From: Alistipes sp. CAG:268
GTDB taxonomy: Bacteria > Bacteroidota > Bacteroidia > Bacteroidales > Rikenellaceae
Reading direction: 5' to 3'
Assembly (NCBI GenBank): GCA_000434235.1
Contig: FR892015.1
Location: 44,162 to 59,653, forward strand
DNA length: 15,492 bases
Under the pieces are notes generated by a model. That model was not told the DNA's origin. It did not search any database and worked only from the letters and a program-made list of their open reading frames with translations. Numbering within the stretch: the stretch's first letter is position 1; each line of letters starts with the position of its first letter. The translations under genes were made by a program, and so were the position numbers. This document shows positions 13,423 through 15,492 of the stretch, in pieces.

Positions 13423-14727
13423 CTAATTGGACGTTTTCAACCGGTCGCTGTTCCATTCACCGGCAGCTTCGGGATAGATGAACGGACGCTGCTCCGGAAG
13501 TTTTTTCATCCGCAGGTAGCTTTCATAAAGGTTGATTCCGTTCGCCGAGCAGGTGGCCAGCGAGAAGGCCACCACCGACGGATGTCCCTGCAGTGTGTAG
13601 TAGCAGTTCTCGGCCCGCTCGATGTATGCATCCCTCCAGGCGGGGTTGTTCGACGGGTTGCCGCCCACGCGGCGCGAATCTCCGCTGCGGCGCGTATCCA
13701 CGGGCGTCTGGGCGATGACATACATGCCGCACGTGTCGCAGGCGGTGAGCATCTGTTCCGATACGGGGCCCGGCAGCAGACGGATGGTGTTGCATCCGGT
13801 GCGCCGCAGATCGGCTACCTGTTCGGGGGTGAGGTTGCCGGGCACTTCGCGCGTGCGCAGCGTGACGCTCCGCCCGTTGATCTCCATCGTGCCGTCTTCC
13901 TGCATTGCGATGCTGCGGAATCCGATTGGACGGTCGATGTACTCGACGTAGCGTCCTTCGTGCTGCGTCTTGAGCAGCAGTCGGTATTGCGTGGCCCGAG
14001 CGTCGCTCCAGAGCGAGTCGTAGGGTATCCGTGCCAGGAACCGTACGGTGTCCTCGCCCCGCATGCCGAGCGTCACGGAGCGGGTGCCGGTCGTGACGGT
14101 CTCGCCCGACGGCGAAAGCAGCGTGTAGTGCAGGCGCGAGGTGCGGGGGTTGAGCGATCCGGTCTTGACCACCACGGCCACTTCGGCCGTGGCGTCGCCG
14201 TCTTCGCCGATCCGCGTGCGGGAGCGGATGTCGCGGATGCGCAGCGTCGGCTGGCTCATGACCCACGCCTGTCCGATCTCCGGTGCGGGATGCTCCTTCC
14301 AGCTCTCCAGCACGGCTGCCGCCGCAGGCTCCGAAAGCACCACTTCGAGGGTGTTGCGTCCCTCCTTGGCGAGCTTCGTGAGATCCACTTCGGCCGGGGC
14401 GTTGCCGTCGGCGTTGTAGGCTGCCGTGCGGCCGTTCACGCGGATCTCGTAGTCGCACGATGCCCGCTCGAGGCGGAAGAGCACCTGTCGGTTGATCCAG
14501 GCGAACGGTACGGTGAAGTGGGTGGAGAAGGTGTTGCCCTCGCGCGACCATTCGGTGAGCGGCGTGCAGTAGCGGTCTGCCCCGCGGCCTGCGGCCGCAG
14601 CCTCTTCGGCCGTGGGGTAGATGCGGATCTCGCTGCGCGGGCGTTCGAGTCCGTACGACGGGATGTACTCCTGCGCCGTGGCGCCGCAGAGGGAAAATAG
14701 AGCTATGATCGGAAGGATGCGTCGCAT
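13423..14727 (-). CDS. Secreted GH2-like protein, short and lacking catalytic residues
   Basis: This 434-residue protein begins with a type I signal peptide (MRRILPIIALFSLCGATAQ, cleavage probably after Gln19), so it should be periplasmic or outer. It follows the order of glycoside hydrolase family 2: jelly roll (about 50-190, with LFRLERASCDYEIRVNGR), Ig-like sandwich (about 190-285), then the first part of a TIM barrel from MEINGRSVTLR (281). It keeps the GH2 path: LRRTGCNTIRLL, then CGMYVIAQTPVDTR, then GHPSVVAFSL (381-390). The acid/base motif usually written SLGNES reads SLATCS here, putting Cys393 where the Glu belongs. The protein stops well before the nucleophile strand. It is therefore probably not a beta-galactosidase and may bind carbohydrate. 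On minus the stop is followed by a hairpin-like AAAAAAC/GTTTTTT and long T-tracts (13370-13418). Confidence 0.78.
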   Translation of the reverse strand: MRRILPIIALFSLCGATAQEYIPSYGLERPRSEIRIYPTAEEAAAAGRGADRYCTPLTEWSREGNTFSTHFTVPFAWINRQVLFRLERASCDYEIRVNGRTAAYNADGNAPAEVDLTKLAKEGRNTLEVVLSEPAAAAVLESWKEHPAPEIGQAWVMSQPTLRIRDIRSRTRIGEDGDATAEVAVVVKTGSLNPRTSRLHYTLLSPSGETVTTGTRSVTLGMRGEDTVRFLARIPYDSLWSDARATQYRLLLKTQHEGRYVEYIDRPIGFRSIAMQEDGTMEINGRSVTLRTREVPGNLTPEQVADLRRTGCNTIRLLPGPVSEQMLTACDTCGMYVIAQTPVDTRRSGDSRRVGGNPSNNPAWRDAYIERAENCYYTLQGHPSVVAFSLATCSANGINLYESYLRMKKLPEQRPFIYPEAAGEWNSDRLKTSN

Positions 14728-14735
14728 AATTTTCG

Positions 14736-14743
14736 TATATTTG
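14736..14743 (+). promoter_or_regulatory. Probable -7 box of the HSDR_N_2 gene
   Basis: TATATTTG matches TAnnTTTG 35 bases before the ATG at 14779. No clear -33 element is seen. The oppositely facing GH2-like gene has a near-match, TATCTTTA, on minus at 14756-14749, so this 51-base gap probably holds divergent promoters. Confidence 0.5.
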
Positions 14744-14778
14744 TCGGGTAAAGATAGGCAATTTTTTCAACAAACACG

Positions 14779-15237
14779 ATGTCTGCACTTCCGAAACTTA
14801 ACTTTCCGCCCATCCGGCTCCGTGCGCGGCGGCGCGGCGGCGGAGAGGAGGTCGAGATCTGGGACCCCGTCCGGGGCATCTACCTCGTGCTGACTCCCGA
14901 GGAGTGGGTGCGCCAGCATCTGATCGCCTATCTGGTCTCGCATTGCGGCGTTCAACCCACGCGCATCGTCGAGGAGTATGCCGTGCCGCTCAACGGGCAG
15001 CCCCAGCGTGCCGACGTTGTGGTCGTGGGCGACGATGCGCGGCCGTTGCTGCTGGCTGAATGCAAGGCTCCCGGTGTCAGCATCGGACGGCAGACGCTGG
15101 CGCAGGCCGTACGCTACAACTCGGTGCTGGCGGCGCGCTACCTCATCCTGACCAACGGGCTGACGCACTACTGCTGCGAATGGCGCGACGGAACGTATGT
15201 CCGTTGCGGCTCCTTCCCGGACCTTACGGCCGGTTAG
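14779..15237 (+). CDS. Stand-alone HSDR_N_2-type PD-(D/E)xK domain protein
   Basis: This 152-residue protein matches the N-terminal domain of type I restriction R subunits, as found alone in many Bacteroidetes (HSDR_N_2, annotated 'type I restriction enzyme HsdR N-terminal domain'). It begins LPKLNFPPIRLRARRR. Residues EEWVRQHLIAYLV (41-53) form the first helix. The nuclease core is RADVVVVG with Asp79 and LLLAECKAP with Glu94 and Lys96. No helicase, methylase or specificity subunit lies nearby, so it is not a restriction system by itself. A role in nucleic-acid cleavage is possible from the intact D-ExK set, but none is known to me. The start is the only ATG ahead of the conserved N-terminus. 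Confidence 0.85.
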   Translation: MSALPKLNFPPIRLRARRRGGGEEVEIWDPVRGIYLVLTPEEWVRQHLIAYLVSHCGVQPTRIVEEYAVPLNGQPQRADVVVVGDDARPLLLAECKAPGVSIGRQTLAQAVRYNSVLAARYLILTNGLTHYCCEWRDGTYVRCGSFPDLTAG

Positions 15238-15285
15238 TCCGTTCCGGGCCTGCGGCGCATGTCCGTCCTCTCTTTGAGGGGCTTT

Positions 15286-15492
15286 TCAGAGGTTTTTGAA
15301 GTGGCGGTCGATGTAGTTTTGGAATGCCTCCTTGTAATTCTCCCCGATAGGGACATATTCCGTGTCGCTCAGGAAGATGCGTCCCCGGACGTAGGACCTG
15401 ATCGCCCGCAGGTTCACGATGTACGAGCGGTGGACGCGCATGAACTGCTCCGAAGGAAGGGCTGCCTCCATGTTCTTCAGGCGGAAGAGCGT
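15286..15492 (-). CDS. LytTR DNA-binding response regulator, C-terminal part
   Basis: Only the last 68 residues are in the window, running from the edge to TGA 15288-15286. They are the end of a LytTR domain: TLFRLKNMEAALPSEQFMRVHRSYIVNL is visible, with FMRVHRSYIVNL as the conserved core, then IRSYVRGRIFLSDTEYVPIGENYKEAF. LytTR proteins in Bacteroidetes are mostly AgrA/LytR-like response regulators paired with a histidine kinase. The receiver domain would lie beyond the window and is not seen. It converges on the HSDR_N_2 gene; the 48-base gap holds only a weak CCTC/GAGG hairpin. Confidence 0.92.
   Translation of the reverse strand, partial: TLFRLKNMEAALPSEQFMRVHRSYIVNLRAIRSYVRGRIFLSDTEYVPIGENYKEAFQNYIDRHFKNL

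Noticed and set aside
15265..15285. Short CCTC/GAGG hairpin between the convergent HSDR_N_2 and LytTR genes
   Set aside because: The stem is only four or five pairs with a weak T-run (GGCTTTTC); not enough to call a terminator.
1..15492. Mobile elements, CRISPR arrays and prophage genes
   Set aside because: No transposase, integrase, spaced direct repeats or phage structural proteins were seen; composition and promoter style are uniform across the window.

Overview
The window looks like chromosome from a high-GC Bacteroidales gut commensal, most likely Alistipes or a close Rikenellaceae relative. Supporting signs are TAnnTTTG-type -7 boxes upstream of several genes, the absence of Shine-Dalgarno sequences before starts, Bacteroidetes-style lipoproteins (lipobox Cys followed by SDD), and protein families typical of that group. 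The genus is an inference from style and remembered homologues, not from a search.

Layout. 1-394: 3' end of galactokinase and a shared terminator. 525-2343 (minus): a ROK/NagC-type repressor overlapping a GNAT acetyltransferase, with a clear promoter. 2388-3402 (minus): fabD with terminator and promoter. 3416-5888 (plus): a complete cobalamin (B12) riboswitch, two terminator-like hairpins, two paralogous lipoproteins and a strong terminator. 5910-10599 (minus): an amino-sugar operon of a NahK-like kinase, a CBM9-like protein, a NagB-like/PIG-L fusion and NagB. 10611-12933 (minus): a ROK sugar kinase and mannose-6-phosphate isomerase with their own promoter and terminator. 13204-13372 (minus): tRNA-Lys(CTT) with promoter and terminator. 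13423-14727 (minus): a short, catalytically degenerate GH2-like secreted protein. 14779-15237 (plus): a stand-alone HSDR_N_2-type PD-(D/E)xK domain protein. 15286-15492 (minus): the C-terminus of a LytTR response regulator.

How it works together. Much of the window is a hexose and amino-sugar hub: galactokinase, ROK repressor, ROK kinase, ManA, NahK-like kinase and two NagB-family proteins feed galactose, mannose and (N-acetyl)hexosamines toward glycolysis or nucleotide sugars. No nagA is visible; the PIG-L deacetylase domain fused to a NagB-like domain could fill that step (inference).

The most interesting unit is the B12-riboswitch operon. It encodes only two DUF4465-like lipoproteins sharing a C-terminal domain, one with an added Ig-like (Big_2) spacer, and no BtuB transporter or other known B12 gene. 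It is a good candidate for surface corrinoid capture, related in idea to the accessory B12-binding lipoproteins of Bacteroides (BtuG, BtuH).
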